Positions 10,146-22,851 are shown, numbered from the stretch's first letter. The stretch is DNA of 64,000 nt from Marinobacter sediminicola (GCF_031157525.1 NZ_JAVIXR010000002.1:372001-436000), one strand, 5' to 3'. The notes: generated by a model from the letters alone, not told the origin. Numbers and translations: made by a program.

Positions 10146-12089
10146 TTAATGCTCTCCCGCCGGACGACCAACATCTGGCCTTTTACCATCATCAGCCGGA
10201 TTGGATTCAGAAGCTGTGCCAGACCCACCAGCTTTGGCGCCCCCTGCAGACCCTCTGTCATCCCAGCCTTTGGGCGGGCGCGGGGTACGACCTTCCATGA
10301 TGTCATCGATCTGATGACGATCAATGGTCTCGTACTTCATCAAAGCCTCAGCCATGGCATCCAGCTTATCCCGGTTTGCGACCAGAATTTCTGTTGCCTT
10401 CTCATAGCAGGTATCAATGATGTTTCTTACCTCCTCATCAATACGCTGCGCCGTTTCAGGAGAGTAGACGGTTTGCGCCTGACCTGCAGAACGACCAAGG
10501 AACGGCTCCTCGCTATCGGTATCGTACTGCAAAGGCCCAAGCTTCTCGGACAAGCCCCAGCGAGTGACCATATTACGGGCCAGACTGGTGGCACGTTCGA
10601 TGTCATTCGAAGCACCGGTGGTAACGCCGTCAAAGCCCAGGGTCAACTCTTCCGCAATACGACCGCCAAACAGGCTGCAAATGGAGCTGATCAAGAAGCG
10701 CTTACTGTGGCTGTACCTGTCCTCTTCAGGCAGGAACATGGTTACACCCAGAGCGCGGCCACGAGGAATGATGCTCACCTTGTAAACCGGATCATGCTCG
10801 GGCATCAACCGGCCAACAATCGCGTGACCCGCCTCGTGGAATGCCGTATTCAGCTTTTCCTTTTCGCTCATCACCATGGACTTGCGCTCGGCGCCCATCA
10901 TGATTTTGTCTTTCGCGAGCTCAAACTCTTCCATGGAAACCAGGCGCATGTTCCGACGAGCCGCAAAGAGCGCTGCCTCGTTAACCAGGTTCGCAAGGTC
11001 GGCACCGGAAAAGCCTGGAGTACCGCGCGCAATCAGCGCAGGTTCAACGCCCTCGTCCAGGGGCACTTTTTTCATGTGCACCTTGAGGATTTGCTCTCGA
11101 CCAATGATATCTGGCAAGCCAACAACCACTTGGCGATCGAAACGACCCGGGCGCAGAAGCGCAGGGTCCAGAACGTCTGGGCGGTTAGTAGCCGCAATAA
11201 CGATAACGCCTTCGTTACCCTCAAAGCCGTCCATTTCAACCAGCAACTGGTTCAGGGTCTGTTCACGCTCGTCGTGACCCCCCCCCATACCCGCGCCACG
11301 ATGGCGACCGACCGCATCAATTTCATCAATAAAGATGATGCAAGGGCTCTGCTTCTTCGCCTGCTCAAACATGTCCCGTACGCGCGATGCACCAACACCC
11401 ACGAACATCTCAACGAAGTCCGAACCGGAAATCGAGAAGAAAGGAACCTTGGCTTCGCCAGCAATAGCCTTGGCCAATAGGGTTTTACCTGTACCTGGTT
11501 GCCCCACCATCAATACGCCTTTGGGAATACTGCCACCCAGACGCTGGAACTTGCTGGGATCCCGAAGGAAGTCCACCAGCTCCTTAACATCCTCTTTGGC
11601 TTCATCCACACCGGCGACATCAGCGAAGGTGGTTTTGATTTGATCTTCGCTCATCAGACGCGCCTTGCTCTTGCCGAACGACATGGGGCCTTTGCCGCCA
11701 CCGCCGCCCTGCATCTGCCGCATGAAGAAGACAAACAGCGCTATAATGATCAGAATCGGGAAAGCCGCGACCAGCAACTGCGTCCACAGGCTCTGGCGCT
11801 CGGGCTCTTTGCCGATGACCTCCACCTTGTTCGCCAGCAGATCGTCCATCAGCTTGTTATCCGCCACCTGGGGGCGAATTGTCTGAAACTGGGAACCATC
11901 GCCACGGGTGCCCTGGATTTCCAGACCATCAATAGTGACTTTGTTGACCTGACCCTGCTGGACCATTTCAACGAATTGGGAGTAATTGACTTGCTGACCG
12001 GTGGTGGTGGGAGAGAAATTCTGAAACACCATCAACAGTACCGCGGCTATTATCAGCCAGAGAACCAGATTTTTTGCCATATCGTTCAA
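10146..12089 (-). CDS. ftsH: ATP-dependent zinc metalloprotease FtsH
   Basis: FtsH is a membrane-anchored AAA protease that removes misfolded membrane proteins and factors such as sigma32. It has two membrane segments (about 5-24 and 104-123), Walker A GQPGTGKT (196-203), Walker B IIFIDE (251-256), the SRH region [19 protein letters not shown], and the zinc motif HEAGH (418-422). The start is uncertain. TTG at 12089 has a better-spaced AGGTGAT, while ATG at 12080 matches the common MAKNL start. The tail is Gly/Asp-rich and variable. Confidence 0.97.
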   Translation of the reverse strand: MNDMAKNLVLWLIIAAVLLMVFQNFSPTTTGQQVNYSQFVEMVQQGQVNKVTIDGLEIQGTRGDGSQFQTIRPQVADNKLMDDLLANKVEVIGKEPERQSLWTQLLVAAFPILIIIALFVFFMRQMQGGGGGKGPMSFGKSKARLMSEDQIKTTFADVAGVDEAKEDVKELVDFLRDPSKFQRLGGSIPKGVLMVGQPGTGKTLLAKAIAGEAKVPFFSISGSDFVEMFVGVGASRVRDMFEQAKKQSPCIIFIDEIDAVGRHRGAGMGGGHDEREQTLNQLLVEMDGFEGNEGVIVIAATNRPDVLDPALLRPGRFDRQVVVGLPDIIGREQILKVHMKKVPLDEGVEPALIARGTPGFSGADLANLVNEAALFAARRNMRLVSMEEFELAKDKIMMGAERKSMVMSEKEKLNTAFHEAGHAIVGRLMPEHDPVYKVSIIPRGRALGVTMFLPEEDRYSHSKRFLISSICSLFGGRIAEELTLGFDGVTTGASNDIERATSLARNMVTRWGLSEKLGPLQYDTDSEEPFLGRSAGQAQTVYSPETAQRIDEEVRNIIDTCYEKATEILVANRDKLDAMAEALMKYETIDRHQIDDIMEGRTPRPPKGWDDRGSAGGAKAGGSGTASESNPADDGKRPDVGRPAGEH

Positions 12090-12410
12090 GGATCATCACC
12101 TGTGAATTGAAGAGCAGGCCATCGAAGGAACTACTCTTTTCTGACACCTTACACCAATTATACGTCTATCCACCAGAAACGGCCCATCCGTAACGGCCAC
12201 AGAAAAACGTAGCTGCGGATCAACCTGAAAACGTTCCTGAACGCCGGATAAATCCCCATGTTCCTTGTATGTGGGCCTTATCTCGGAAATTACAACGCCT
12301 GCAGGGTGATCTGTATACAAGGTTGTCTGCTACAATCCGCCGATTATACGACGTTGCCAGCGATTATGCCGCTGACCTTTTGTTAATTGCACCGATAAAG
12401 AGATTAAATC
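12090..12410. other. Intergenic region between ftsH and yhbY, lacking rlmE
   Basis: In many gammaproteobacteria rlmE lies here; no rRNA methyltransferase is present and 321 bp is too short for it. On the minus strand a consensus TATAAT (12162-12157) could be the ftsH -10 box, though no good -35 is visible. One 74-codon minus-strand frame (12096-12320, TTG start) fills most of the gap but resembles no protein I know. The plus strand near 12331-12349 holds TACAAT and TTATAC, possible yhbY -10 boxes. Confidence 0.5.
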
Positions 12411-12722
12411 ATGAGCCTTTCAGCGGAACAGCGCCGGGAATACCGGGCCATCGCCCACAACCTGAAACCTGTCATCATCGTGGGCGACAAGGGCCTTACG
12501 GAAAACCTCCAGGAAGAACTGGAGCGCGCCCTGAACGACCACGAGCTTATCAAGATTAAAGTGGCAAGCCAGGATCGGGAAGCCCGCCAGGAAGCAATCA
12601 CCGCCCTGTGCGAAGCCAGTGGCGCCGAGCTAGTGCAAACCATCGGCAAGATTGCGGTTCTTCTGCGTAGAGCCAAGAAGCCAAATCCGAAGCTGTCGAA
12701 CCTCTTGCGCCTCAAGAACTGA
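12411..12722 (+). CDS. yhbY: YhbY family CRM-domain RNA-binding protein
   Basis: This small RNA-binding protein of the CRM (CRS1-YhbY) fold associates with pre-50S ribosomal particles. The 103 residues show the typical LSAEQRREYRAIAHNLKPVIIVGDKGLTENL start and the IGKIAVLLRRAKK end. It is transcribed divergently from ftsH and converges with greA, with a shared terminator between them. Confidence 0.93.
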   Translation: MSLSAEQRREYRAIAHNLKPVIIVGDKGLTENLQEELERALNDHELIKIKVASQDREARQEAITALCEASGAELVQTIGKIAVLLRRAKKPNPKLSNLLRLKN

Positions 12723-12745
12723 CGCTCTTGTAAGCCAAAAAGCAG

Positions 12746-12779
12746 AAAGCCGACTGTGCAATACACAGCCGGCTTTTTT
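12746..12779. terminator. Terminator between yhbY and greA
   Basis: AAGCCG and CTGTG (12747-12758) pair with CACAG and CGGCTT (12764-12775) with a single internal mismatch. Six T follow on the plus strand. It terminates yhbY; the A-run on the other side makes it a weaker candidate for greA. Confidence 0.8.
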
Positions 12780-12807
12780 GTGCCCTGGATTTACCAGCGC
12801 TGCAACA

Positions 12808-13287
12808 TCAGATGTATTCAACCTTTCCGATTTCGTACTCCACAGTGCCGGACGGAACACGGATGGCAACAACATCATCTTCGCTCTTGCCTACCAACGC
12901 TCGAGCGATGGGTGAAGATATCGAGAGCTTACCTTCCTTGATATCCGCCTCATCCTCACCGACGATCTTGTAGACCACCTCTTCATCGGTATCCACATTC
13001 AACAGATGAACCGTGGTACCAAAGATCACTCTGCCGGTATTTTCCATTTCTGTTACGTCGATCACCTGCGCTGCAGAAAGCTTGCCTTCAATCTCCTGAA
13101 TCCGGCCTTCAATAAAGCTCTGCTGCTCACGAGCTGCGTGGTACTCGGCGTTCTCTTTGAGATCGCCGTGCTCACGAGCATCCGAAATCGCCGCGATAAC
13201 CCGCGGACGATCCTTGGATTTCAGCTGCTGGAGCTCCTCACGTAAGCGGGCTTCGCCCACTTTGGTCATAGGCACTCTATCACTCAT
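12808..13287 (-). CDS. greA: Transcription elongation factor GreA
   Basis: GreA rescues backtracked RNA polymerase by stimulating transcript cleavage. The ATG at 13287 gives [23 protein letters not shown], the family start, with GGAAG upstream inside the carB tail; a longer reading adds 19 unrelated residues. The 159 residues form an N-terminal coiled coil (about 10-75, with the acidic tip [17 protein letters not shown]) and a C-terminal FKBP-like domain. It starts only 4 nt after carB. Confidence 0.97.
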   Translation of the reverse strand: MSDRVPMTKVGEARLREELQQLKSKDRPRVIAAISDAREHGDLKENAEYHAAREQQSFIEGRIQEIEGKLSAAQVIDVTEMENTGRVIFGTTVHLLNVDTDEEVVYKIVGEDEADIKEGKLSISSPIARALVGKSEDDVVAIRVPSGTVEYEIGKVEYI

Positions 13288-13291
13288 AATC

Positions 13292-16200
13292 TTACTTCCC
13301 TGCGTGGAGGTCTTGCAGGCGGCGTACTGTGCGCTCCGGGCCAAACTTGATGGCCCGACAGAAGGCTTCGCCGCCCGCCAGTGTTGTTGTATAAGCTACT
13401 TTGGTCTGCAGGGCCGACTGGCGAATTTGCGCCGAATCAGACACAGCCTTGCGACCTTCGGTAGTATTAATAATGAGCTGAACTTGGCCATTCTTGATGG
13501 CGTCCACAATATGCGGGCGCCCTTCGCCAACCTTGTTCACCCGCTCCACTTCGATACCCTCAGCACGGAGCGCTTTCGCAGTTCCAGTGGTAGCAACAAG
13601 TTCAAAGCCAATAGCCACCAGATCACGAGCGACCTGAATTGCACCAGCCTTATCTACATCACGAACCGACATAAACACGGTTCCGCTGGACGGCAAACGC
13701 TCGCCAATCGCCAGTGACGCCTTGGCAAAGGCCTCATCGAAGCTATCACCAAGCCCCATCACTTCACCCGTGGACTTCATTTCGGGCCCAAGAATCGGGT
13801 CAACCGACGGGAACTTGTTGAACGGGAATACGGATTCCTTTACTGCATAGTAGCTGGGTACCACTTCTTTCGTGAAGCCCTGCTCGGCAAGTGAGGTGCC
13901 CGCCATCACACGCGCCGCGACCTTGGCCAGAGACACGCCGATAGCCTTGGATACAAAAGGTACCGTTCTTGAAGCGCGCGGGTTAACCTCGATCACATAG
14001 ATCTCGTCATCCTGCCACGCCAACTGAACGTTCATCAGGCCAACAACCTCAAGCTCGAGAGCCATCTTCCTGACCGCATCACGCATGGCATCCTGAACTT
14101 CCGGAGGCAGCGTATAAGGTGGCAAGGAGCACGCGGAATCACCAGAGTGAATACCTGCCTGCTCAATATGCTGCATGATGCCACCAATGACGACATCTGT
14201 ACCGTCGCAGATGGCATCGATATCTACTTCAATGGCAGCATTCAGGAAGTGATCCAGCAAAACCGGGCTGTCGTTAGAGACCAGCACAGCGCTGCGCATG
14301 TAACGCACCAACTCATCCTCACCGAACACAATCTCCATTGCCCGACCACCCAACACGTAGGAAGGGCGAACCACTAGCGGATAGCCGATTTTACTGGCCG
14401 CAACAATTCCTTCTTCGAGGCTGCGTACGGTGGCATTTTCAGGCTGCTTGAGCCCAAGACGCTGAATCATCTGCTGGAACCGCTCACGATCTTCCGCGCG
14501 GTCTATCGCATCCGGGCTGGTACCAATAATGGGCACACCGGCTGCCTCCAGGCCACGGGCCAGCTTCAGAGGTGTCTGCCCGCCATACTGAACAATCACA
14601 CCCTTGGGCTTTTCTATGTGGATAATTTCCAGCACGTCTTCCAGCGTAATCGACTCAAAGTACAAGCGGTCAGAGGTATCGTAATCGGTGGATACCGTCT
14701 CCGGGTTGCAGTTGATCATGATGGTTTCGTAGCCATCTTCACGCATGGCCAATGCCGCGTGAACACAGCAGTAATCGAATTCGATGCCCTGGCCAATCCG
14801 GTTAGGCCCGCCACCAATAACCACGATTTTCTCGCGATCGGTCGGCTCAGCTTCGCACTCTTCCTCGTAGGTGGAGTACATGTAGGCGGTATCGGAGGCA
14901 AACTCTGCCGCGCAGCTATCCACGCGCTTGTATACAGGCCGGATATCCAGATCGTGCCGCAGCTTACGCATGCTCACGTCCGTAATGCCCAGCAATTTCG
15001 CCAGGCGAGCATCCGAGAAGCCTTTGCGCTTCAGACGGAACAAGGTGGCGTGATCAATATCGGCTTTACCGGCAGATTTCAGAGCCTGCTCTTCCCGAAT
15101 CAGATCTTCGATCTGCACCAGGTACCAGGGATCGACATGGGTGTACTCAAATACATCGTCCACGGTAAGCCCGGCACGGAAAGCATCACCGATGTACCAA
15201 ATACGCTCGGCACCGGGAACGCTAAGCTCGCGGGTAAGGGTTTCACGGGAATTCTCTGAGGTGAACTCTTCGAGCTGCTCATCAAAACCATCTGAACCCA
15301 CTTCCAGCCCGCGAAGGGCTTTCTGCAGGGATTCCTGGAAGGTACGACCGATGGCCATAACCTCGCCCACAGATTTCATCTGAGTGGTAAGGCGTGCGTC
15401 AGCCTGAGGGAACTTCTCAAAGGTAAAGCGGGGAATTTTCGTAACGACGTAGTCGATGCTGGGCTCGAAAGATGCCGGCGTGACACCACCGGTAATTTCA
15501 TTGCGCAGCTCGTCCAGGGTGTAACCAACGGCTAGCTTGGCAGCGACCTTGGCAATCGGGAAACCCGTTGCTTTGGAGGCCAGCGCCGATGACCTGGAAA
15601 CCCTTGGGTTCATTTCAATAACAACCATGCGACCGGTGTCCGGATGGATACCAAACTGCACGTTGGAACCACCGGTTTCCACGCCGATTTCACGCAAAAC
15701 AGCCAGGGAGGCGTCCCGCATGATTTGATATTCCTTGTCGGTCAGCGTCTGCGCTGGCGCGACGGTGATGGAGTCGCCGGTGTGGACGCCCATGGCATCG
15801 AAGTTCTCGATGGAGCACACGATAATACAGTTGTCTGCCTTGTCGCGAACCACTTCCATCTCATACTCTTTCCAGCCAATCAGCGACTCATCGATAAGCA
15901 GCTCTTTGGTTGGCGAGAGATCCAGCCCGCGGGTACAGATCTCTTCAAACTCGTCCCGGTTGTACGCAATACCGCCACCAGAACCACCCATGGTGAACGA
16001 GGGGCGAATGATGCATGGGAAGCCGATGTCGTCAGCAACCTTCCAGGCCTCTTCCATGGAATGCGCGATAGACGCGCGGGGACACTCAAGGCCAATTGCC
16101 TTCATGGCCTTGTCGAAACGGCTGCGATCTTCTGCCTTGTCGATGGTGTCGGCGTTAGCGCCAATCATTTCCACACCGTGCTGGGCCAGCACGCCGTGCT

Positions 16201-16510
16201 TTTCCAATTCCAGCGCACAGTTCAGTGCTGTCTGGCCGCCCATGGTTGGCAGCACGGCATCAGGCTTTTCTTTTTCAATAATCTTGGCAACGGTTTGCCA
16301 TGTAATCGGCTCGATGTAGGTGGCATCCGCCATCACCGGGTCGGTCATAATGGTGGCCGGGTTCGAGTTAACCAGGATGACGCGGTAACCTTCCTCACGC
16401 AGGGCTTTACAGGCCTGGGCTCCGGAGTAGTCAAATTCGCACGCCTGCCCGATTACAATCGGGCCTGCGCCCAGAATCAGGATGCTTTTAATATCGGTCC
16501 GTTTTGGCAT
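13292..16510 (-). CDS. carB: Carbamoyl-phosphate synthase large subunit
   Basis: CarB makes carbamoyl phosphate for arginine and pyrimidines from bicarbonate, ammonia and two ATP. The 1072 residues contain two homologous ATP-grasp halves (about 1-400 and 550-935), each with [18 protein letters not shown] starts and [26 protein letters not shown] motifs. A C-terminal allosteric MGS-like domain follows (from about 935, [20 protein letters not shown]). It lies 89 nt after carA. Confidence 0.98.
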   Translation of the reverse strand: MPKRTDIKSILILGAGPIVIGQACEFDYSGAQACKALREEGYRVILVNSNPATIMTDPVMADATYIEPITWQTVAKIIEKEKPDAVLPTMGGQTALNCALELEKHGVLAQHGVEMIGANADTIDKAEDRSRFDKAMKAIGLECPRASIAHSMEEAWKVADDIGFPCIIRPSFTMGGSGGGIAYNRDEFEEICTRGLDLSPTKELLIDESLIGWKEYEMEVVRDKADNCIIVCSIENFDAMGVHTGDSITVAPAQTLTDKEYQIMRDASLAVLREIGVETGGSNVQFGIHPDTGRMVVIEMNPRVSRSSALASKATGFPIAKVAAKLAVGYTLDELRNEITGGVTPASFEPSIDYVVTKIPRFTFEKFPQADARLTTQMKSVGEVMAIGRTFQESLQKALRGLEVGSDGFDEQLEEFTSENSRETLTRELSVPGAERIWYIGDAFRAGLTVDDVFEYTHVDPWYLVQIEDLIREEQALKSAGKADIDHATLFRLKRKGFSDARLAKLLGITDVSMRKLRHDLDIRPVYKRVDSCAAEFASDTAYMYSTYEEECEAEPTDREKIVVIGGGPNRIGQGIEFDYCCVHAALAMREDGYETIMINCNPETVSTDYDTSDRLYFESITLEDVLEIIHIEKPKGVIVQYGGQTPLKLARGLEAAGVPIIGTSPDAIDRAEDRERFQQMIQRLGLKQPENATVRSLEEGIVAASKIGYPLVVRPSYVLGGRAMEIVFGEDELVRYMRSAVLVSNDSPVLLDHFLNAAIEVDIDAICDGTDVVIGGIMQHIEQAGIHSGDSACSLPPYTLPPEVQDAMRDAVRKMALELEVVGLMNVQLAWQDDEIYVIEVNPRASRTVPFVSKAIGVSLAKVAARVMAGTSLAEQGFTKEVVPSYYAVKESVFPFNKFPSVDPILGPEMKSTGEVMGLGDSFDEAFAKASLAIGERLPSSGTVFMSVRDVDKAGAIQVARDLVAIGFELVATTGTAKALRAEGIEVERVNKVGEGRPHIVDAIKNGQVQLIINTTEGRKAVSDSAQIRQSALQTKVAYTTTLAGGEAFCRAIKFGPERTVRRLQDLHAGK

Positions 16511-16599
16511 GTCTTGGTAAACCTGTCAGCAACATTTAAATTCTTGCAGCGCATAAACGCGGCGCGTGTCTGGTGTGGCATTTTTGCCATGAATCGGCT

Positions 16600-17730
16600 T
16601 TAGGCCGTTCTGGCTTCCATCAGCTGGACAAACTCATCAAACAATGACGCCACATCACCGGGACCCGGGCTTGCTTCGGGATGCCCCTGAAAACTGAATG
16701 CTGGTTTGTCAGTACGACGAACGCCCTGCAAAGTGCCATCAAACAGCGACTTGTGGGTAACTTCCAGCACATCAGGCAAGGATGCTTCATCCACTGCAAA
16801 GCCGTGGTTTTGGCTGGTAATCATGACGGTGCCATTGGGCATCCGCTGAACCGGATGGTTTGCACCGTGGTGGCCATGTTTCATTTTCATGCTTTTCGCA
16901 CCGCTGGCAATGGCCAGTAGCTGATGACCCAAGCAGATACCAAACACTGGGATTTCGGTTTCGAGCACTTCCTGAATTGCCTTGATTGCATAATCGCAGG
17001 GTTCTGGATCGCCCGGGCCGTTAGACAGGAAGATGCCATCCGGACTCATGGCCAGCACTTCTGAAGCAGGGGTTTGGGCAGGCACAACAGTGACTTCGCA
17101 GCCGCGGGAGGCAAGCATGCGCAAGATGTTGAACTTAACGCCGTAATCCCAGGCCACTACTTTAAACTTGGTCTCGCCACCTTCTGCGTATCCTTTACCT
17201 AGCGTCCAGTCTCCCTGGGTCCACTTGTAAGGCTTTTCGCAGGTAACCACTTTTGCCAAATCCATGCCTTCGAGCCCGGGAAACGCTTTGGCAAGTTCCA
17301 GTGCGCGTTCGGCAGTGGCATCAGCACCAGCCACAATGGCGCCGCTCTGTGAGCCTTTGTCGCGGAGGATGCGCGTTAGGCGACGGGTGTCTATATCGGC
17401 TATTCCGACAATGTTGTTGCTTCGCAGGTATTCGTCGAGCGATCCGGTGCTGCGCCAGTTGCTGGCAACCAGTGGCAGGTCGCGGATAATCAGGCCGGCA
17501 GCCTGTATACGGTCTGATTCTACGTCTTCTTCGTTTACACCTGTGTTTCCGATGTGCGGGTATGTCAGGGTAACGAGTTGGCGGGCGTAGGACGGATCGG
17601 TCAGTATTTCCTGGTAGCCGGTCATCGCGGTGTTGAACACCACTTCGCCGCTGGTTTCGCCGTCAGCGCCAATGGCGGTGCCGTAAAACAGGCTTCCGTC
17701 TGCGAGTGCAAGGATTGCGGGTGTGCTCAA
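16600..17730 (-). CDS. carA: Carbamoyl-phosphate synthase small subunit
   Basis: CarA is the glutaminase subunit that feeds ammonia to CarB. The class I glutamine amidotransferase motif [11 protein letters not shown] holds the nucleophilic Cys (266 from this start). I prefer the TTG at 17730 ([13 protein letters not shown]) because GAGGA lies 10 nt upstream and homologues begin here. The ATG at 17745 adds five residues and has no ribosome binding site. The leader carries a promoter and an attenuator-like hairpin. Confidence 0.95.
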   Translation of the reverse strand: MSTPAILALADGSLFYGTAIGADGETSGEVVFNTAMTGYQEILTDPSYARQLVTLTYPHIGNTGVNEEDVESDRIQAAGLIIRDLPLVASNWRSTGSLDEYLRSNNIVGIADIDTRRLTRILRDKGSQSGAIVAGADATAERALELAKAFPGLEGMDLAKVVTCEKPYKWTQGDWTLGKGYAEGGETKFKVVAWDYGVKFNILRMLASRGCEVTVVPAQTPASEVLAMSPDGIFLSNGPGDPEPCDYAIKAIQEVLETEIPVFGICLGHQLLAIASGAKSMKMKHGHHGANHPVQRMPNGTVMITSQNHGFAVDEASLPDVLEVTHKSLFDGTLQGVRRTDKPAFSFQGHPEASPGPGDVASLFDEFVQLMEARTA

Positions 17731-17799
17731 GGCTTGTATCCTCATCGAGTGGCGTTTCGTTTCGTCACGTACAGGAACGCAAGCGCAAATTCAGGTCGC

Positions 17800-17835
17800 A
17801 AAAAAGCGAGAGGGAGTAAAAACTCCGTCCCGCTT
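17800..17835 (-). terminator. Attenuator-like terminator in the carAB leader
   Basis: The arms 17804-17817 and 17822-17835 pair over 14 positions with one G-T pair and one mismatch around an AAAA loop. Six T follow on the minus strand (17805-17800). It lies between the predicted carA promoter and the carA start, where it could stop transcription early. A second hairpin, GGGAC-GTCCC, lies just before it. Confidence 0.7.
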
Positions 17836-17904
17836 ATTGTTATCCGGGGACTTTTGGTCCCTTGGGCTTTTCGAAGCCTACGCTTGGTGCAGTTAAACCG
17901 CCTT

Positions 17905-17933
17905 ATTGTATGAAATTTGCGGTTTTGTGTCCA
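17905..17933 (-). promoter_or_regulatory. Sigma70-type promoter of carAB
   Basis: On the minus strand TGGACA (17933-17928) and TACAAT (17910-17905) are 17 nt apart, each matching five of six consensus bases. The leader of about 165 nt includes the attenuator-like hairpin. Confidence 0.7.
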
Positions 17934-17960
17934 TGTAAAATGTCACATGGCTCTTGCACC

Positions 17961-18072
17961 GGTGGCGAGCTGGGCTCGTCGTCCGGGAAACGCTACAAGC
18001 ACTTCCCTGTGCGCTTGTCTCCGGCCGTCCATGGCCTCCGACATTCCCGGACGACGAGCCCAGCCCGCCACC
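17961..18072. repeat. 112-bp palindromic intergenic element
   Basis: The arms 17961-17989 and 18044-18072 are inverted copies of each other over 29 nt with a single difference. The 54-nt middle contains smaller inverted repeats (ACAAGC/GCTTGT at 17995-18018 and GGCC...GGCC at 18023-18036), so the RNA or single strand would fold as a branched structure. It lies between the dapB stop and the carA promoter. No transposase is near, so it looks like a small non-coding repeat of REP/MITE type. I see no second copy in this window. Confidence 0.75.
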
Positions 18073-18089
18073 TCAGAGTTACCTGAAAC

Positions 18090-18914
<825 letters not shown>

Positions 18915-20048
18915 TCAGAATTTCATTTCGTCGAAGAAGCTCTTAACACCCTCAAACCAGGACGTTTTCTTCGGGGCATGGTTGGTGCCGTTATTGCTGC
19001 CATCGAGAGTTACCTGGAACTCCTCGAGCAGCTCCTTCTGGCGCTTGGTCAGATTAACCGGTGTCTCGATAATCACCCGACACAAAAGATCACCCGATGG
19101 ACCTCCGCGCACCGGGCTAACGCCTTTGTTGCGCAACCGGAACAGTTTGCCTGTCTGGGTTTCGGGCGGAATTTTCAGTTTCACGCGACCATCCAGCGTT
19201 GGCACTTCAAGCTCACCACCCAGCGTGGCATCAATAATGCTGATAGGCACTTCACAATAGAGGTTGCGGCCGTCGCGGGTAAAGATTGAGTGCTCACGAA
19301 CCGACATCTGCACGTACAGGTCGCCAGACGGGCCACCATCTATACCCATCTCGCCTTCACCGGAGAGCCGTATACGGTCACCGGTATCAACTCCGGGCGG
19401 TACTTTAACGGAGAGGGTTTTCTCTTCCTGCACCCTGCCCTGACCGTGGCATGACTTACAGGGGTTTTTAATAATCTGGCCTGAACCACGACATGTGGGA
19501 CACGCTTGCTGCACAGCAAAGAAACCCTGCTGCATGCGAACCTGGCCCATACCTCTACAGGTACCGCAGGTTTCTGGGCGGGAGCCTTTTTCCGCGCCAC
19601 TGCCATCACAGGTATCGCACTCCCGGTGGCCGGGAATGGTTATCTTGACTGTTTTCCCTTTTACCGCCTCTTCAAGATCCAGCTCCAGAGTGTAACGCAG
19701 GTCCGAACCACGGGTATTGCGGCCGCCTCTGCCACCGCCACCGCCACCAAAGATGTCGCCAAACACATCGCCGAAGATATCGGAGAAGTTACCACCACCG
19801 CCGAATCCACCGCCGGCCTGTCCATCTACTCCCGCATGACCATACTGGTCGTATGCCGCACGTTTGGACTGGTCTGCCAGTATTTCGTAGGCTTCGCTGG
19901 CCTCTTTGAACTTGTTCTCAGCGTCTTTGTCTTCCGGGTTGCGGTCGGGGTGATACTTCATCGCAAGCTTTCGGTAAGCCCGCTTAACTTCTTTTTCGTC
20001 CGCGTCCCGGGAAACTCCGAGAATGTCGTAATAATCGCGTTTGGCCAT
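18915..20048 (-). CDS. dnaJ: Chaperone protein DnaJ
   Basis: DnaJ is the Hsp40 co-chaperone that stimulates the DnaK ATPase. The 377 residues contain a J domain with HPD at 33-35, a Gly/Phe-rich linker (about 75-110), and four zinc-finger repeats ([32 protein letters not shown]), followed by the substrate-binding C-terminal domains. It follows dnaK after 81 nt that contain a hairpin. Confidence 0.98.
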   Translation of the reverse strand: MAKRDYYDILGVSRDADEKEVKRAYRKLAMKYHPDRNPEDKDAENKFKEASEAYEILADQSKRAAYDQYGHAGVDGQAGGGFGGGGNFSDIFGDVFGDIFGGGGGGRGGRNTRGSDLRYTLELDLEEAVKGKTVKITIPGHRECDTCDGSGAEKGSRPETCGTCRGMGQVRMQQGFFAVQQACPTCRGSGQIIKNPCKSCHGQGRVQEEKTLSVKVPPGVDTGDRIRLSGEGEMGIDGGPSGDLYVQMSVREHSIFTRDGRNLYCEVPISIIDATLGGELEVPTLDGRVKLKIPPETQTGKLFRLRNKGVSPVRGGPSGDLLCRVIIETPVNLTKRQKELLEEFQVTLDGSNNGTNHAPKKTSWFEGVKSFFDEMKF

Positions 20049-20076
20049 GCTTCAAAACCCTGTTTTTTAAACGCGG

Positions 20077-20101
20077 AAAACGCGGATCAGCTCCGCGTTT
20101 T
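20077..20101 (-). terminator. Hairpin between dnaK and dnaJ
   Basis: AAAACGCGG (20077-20085) and CCGCGTTTT (20093-20101) form a perfect 9-bp stem with a 7-nt loop. The T-run after it is short, so it is likely a partial terminator or an RNA-stability element that lowers dnaJ relative to dnaK. Confidence 0.55.
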
Positions 20102-20129
20102 CCAACCAACTACTTGATAAACGTCCGAA

Positions 20130-22049
20130 TTACTTCTTTTCGTCGTCTTTAACTTCTTCAAACTCGGCATCCACTGCATCGTCGGCGGACTGAGCTTCTT
20201 CCTGCCCACCAGCTTGCTGTGCCTGCCCATCCTGGTCTGCGTACATCTTCTGAGCCAACTCACCCGACACTTCTGTCAGCTTCTGGGTTTTAGCTTCGAT
20301 GTCATCTTTGTCGGAACCGGCCAGTGCGTCTTCCAGATCCTTGATGGCAGCTTCAATAGACTCTTTCTCGCTGTCGCTGACTTTGTCACCAGCGTCAGTC
20401 AGGGTCTTGCGCACAGCGTGAACCATGCCGTCGCCCTGGTTACGAGCCTGAACCAACTCTTCAAACTTGCGATCTTCCTCAGCGTTCGCTTCGGCGTCCT
20501 GCACCATCTTTTCGATTTCGTCATCGTTCAAGCCAGAAGAAGCCTTGATTACGATGGACTGCTCTTTGCCGGTAGCCTTGTCTTTCGCAGACACGTTCAG
20601 AATACCGTTGGCATCAATATCGAAAGTTACTTCAATCTGCGGTACGCCACGTGAAGCAGGTGGAATGTCGGCCAAGTCGAAGCGACCCAGAGACTTGTTC
20701 TGCGCTGCTTGCTTACGCTCACCCTGAACAACGTGAATGGTAACCGCTGTCTGGTTATCTTCAGCTGTAGAGAAGGTCTGAGACTTCTTGGTCGGAATCG
20801 TGGTGTTCTTGTCGATTACCGGTGTAGCCACGCCACCCATGGTCTCAATACCCAGGGTCAGCGGAGTGACATCCAGAAGCAGAACGTCTTTCACATCGCC
20901 AGACAGTACGGCCGCCTGAATCGCCGCACCCATTGCAACAGCTTCGTCCGGGTTTACGTCTTTACGAGCTTCTTTACCAAAGAACGCCTTAACTTTTTCC
21001 TGAACCAGTGGCATACGTGTCTGACCACCAACCAGGATAACTTCGTCGATCTCACCAACGCTCAAACCTGAGTCTTTCAGGGCAACCTTACAAGGCTCGA
21101 GGCTACGCTCAACCAGATCTTCTACCAACGACTCAAGCTTGGAACGGGTCAACTTTACGTTCATGTGCTTGGGACCACTGGCATCTGCAGTGATGTACGG
21201 CAGGTTAACGTCGGTCTGTTGGCTGCTGGAAAGCTCAATCTTCGCTTTCTCGCCCGCTTCTTTCAGGCGTTGCATGGCCAACGAGTCGCCGCGCAGATCA
21301 ATACCACTGTCTTTCTTGAACTGGTCAGCCAGGAATTCGATGATTTTCATATCGAAATCTTCACCACCCAGGAAGGTGTCACCGTTGGTAGCCAGAACTT
21401 CAAACTGGTGCTCGCCATCAACATCAGCAATTTCGATAATGGAGAGGTCGAAGGTACCACCACCCAAGTCATAAACTGCAACTGTGCGGTCGCCGGTCTT
21501 CTTGTCCAGACCATAAGCCAGGGCAGCAGCGGTCGGCTCGTTGATGATGCGCTTTACTTCCAGACCAGCAATTCGGCCAGCATCTTTAGTAGCCTGACGC
21601 TGACTGTCATTAAAGTAAGCCGGAACGGTGATTACCGCTTCCGTTACCTTCTCGCCCAGATAGTCTTCTGCAGTCTTCTTCATCTTCTTCAGAATTTCTG
21701 CAGACACCTGGGGAGGCGCCATTTTCTGACCTTTAACTTCTACCCACGCATCGCCGTTATCTGCTTCGGCAACTTTATAGGGCACCATTTTGATGTCTTT
21801 CTGAACAACGTCATCTTTGAATCGACGACCAATCAGTCGCTTGATGGCATAAATGGTGTTCTGCGGGTTGGTAACTGCTTGGCGCTTGGCTGACTGACCC
21901 ACCAGAATTTCATTGTCATCGGTGTAGGCAATGATTGACGGGGTAGTACGATCACCCTCGGCGTTTTCGATAACCCGGACCTTGTCGCCATCCATGATGG
22001 CGACACACGAGTTGGTGGTTCCAAGGTCAATTCCGATAATCCTGCTCAT
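20130..22049 (-). CDS. dnaK: Chaperone protein DnaK (Hsp70)
   Basis: DnaK is the main Hsp70 chaperone. The 639 residues start [14 protein letters not shown]. They contain the ATPase phosphate loops ([13 protein letters not shown]) and the [14 protein letters not shown] motif, then the substrate-binding domain from about residue 390 ([15 protein letters not shown]). The C-terminus is acidic ([13 protein letters not shown]). Transcription is expected from the heat-shock promoter upstream of grpE. Confidence 0.99.
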   Translation of the reverse strand: MSRIIGIDLGTTNSCVAIMDGDKVRVIENAEGDRTTPSIIAYTDDNEILVGQSAKRQAVTNPQNTIYAIKRLIGRRFKDDVVQKDIKMVPYKVAEADNGDAWVEVKGQKMAPPQVSAEILKKMKKTAEDYLGEKVTEAVITVPAYFNDSQRQATKDAGRIAGLEVKRIINEPTAAALAYGLDKKTGDRTVAVYDLGGGTFDLSIIEIADVDGEHQFEVLATNGDTFLGGEDFDMKIIEFLADQFKKDSGIDLRGDSLAMQRLKEAGEKAKIELSSSQQTDVNLPYITADASGPKHMNVKLTRSKLESLVEDLVERSLEPCKVALKDSGLSVGEIDEVILVGGQTRMPLVQEKVKAFFGKEARKDVNPDEAVAMGAAIQAAVLSGDVKDVLLLDVTPLTLGIETMGGVATPVIDKNTTIPTKKSQTFSTAEDNQTAVTIHVVQGERKQAAQNKSLGRFDLADIPPASRGVPQIEVTFDIDANGILNVSAKDKATGKEQSIVIKASSGLNDDEIEKMVQDAEANAEEDRKFEELVQARNQGDGMVHAVRKTLTDAGDKVSDSEKESIEAAIKDLEDALAGSDKDDIEAKTQKLTEVSGELAQKMYADQDGQAQQAGGQEEAQSADDAVDAEFEEVKDDEKK

Positions 22050-22152
22050 TTAATCACTCCAGTTCTTCTGAATGCGGTACTTAATGGTTGCCCGGAAAAC
22101 ATGAATCCGGTTAGTTTTGCTTAATGGCTATATTGGCGCTTTGAGTAGCTTT

Positions 22153-22755
22153 TCAAGCCTGCTCGTCAATTTTTGGTGCATCCTGAGCCTTGGCCACCAT
22201 CACCATTGCAGGACGCACTACGCGCCCGTTCAGCAGATAGCCTTTCTGGATTACCGCTACCACGCTGTTTGGCTCAGCATTGGGTGCAGGCACCATCGAC
22301 ATGGCTTCGTGCTGCTGGGGATCAAATGGCTCGCCCACCGGGTTCAGGGGCTCAACATTGAACTTCTTCAAGCTCGAAACAAACAGATTGAGCGTCATTT
22401 CAACGCCCTGACGGATAGAAGCCACCAACTCACCGGCACTTTCCTGGCCTTCCGTGCTCTCAACCGCCTTCTCAAGACTGTCTGCTACAGGTAGCAGCTC
22501 TTTAACGAACTTCTCCAACGCAAACTTGTGCGCCTTCTCAACATCCATCTCCGCACGGCGACGCACGTTCTGCATTTCCGCATGCAAGCGCAGCATTTGC
22601 TCTTGTGAATCCTGCAGCTGCTCTTTCAGGGAATCCAGCTCGGAAACCTCTTCCTGCTCCACTCCCTGCTCGCCAGACTGCGCATCTTCAGCAGCGGCAT
22701 TGGCGGCTTCATTCAACTCATCCAACTGTTCGTTGCGGTTTTCTTCGGTGCTCAT
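22153..22755 (-). CDS. grpE: Nucleotide exchange factor GrpE
   Basis: GrpE releases ADP from DnaK. The ATG at 22755 ([14 protein letters not shown]) has GGAG 5 nt upstream; a longer reading adds 15 residues without support. The 200 residues have an acidic N-terminus, a long coiled coil (about 35-100, containing [22 protein letters not shown]), and a beta domain ending [16 protein letters not shown]. It is the first gene of the heat-shock operon. Confidence 0.96.
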   Translation of the reverse strand: MSTEENRNEQLDELNEAANAAAEDAQSGEQGVEQEEVSELDSLKEQLQDSQEQMLRLHAEMQNVRRRAEMDVEKAHKFALEKFVKELLPVADSLEKAVESTEGQESAGELVASIRQGVEMTLNLFVSSLKKFNVEPLNPVGEPFDPQQHEAMSMVPAPNAEPNSVVAVIQKGYLLNGRVVRPAMVMVAKAQDAPKIDEQA

Positions 22756-22851
22756 GAATACTCCTGCCAGATCTTCGGCGGCCGGCCTAAACGCGGCCAA
22801 TTGAACATAGGCTCTGACTCGACGGAGCCAGAAGAATGCTATTGCGAACCG

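Noticed and set aside
10131..11480. A 449-codon plus-strand frame opposite ftsH
   Set aside because: It lies wholly antisense to a certain gene and shows no family motif; it is an open frame caused by codon bias.
12096..12320. A 74-codon minus-strand frame filling the ftsH-yhbY gap
   Set aside because: It begins with TTG, has no ribosome binding site, overlaps the likely ftsH promoter and resembles no family I know. I mention it in the intergenic entry but do not call a gene.
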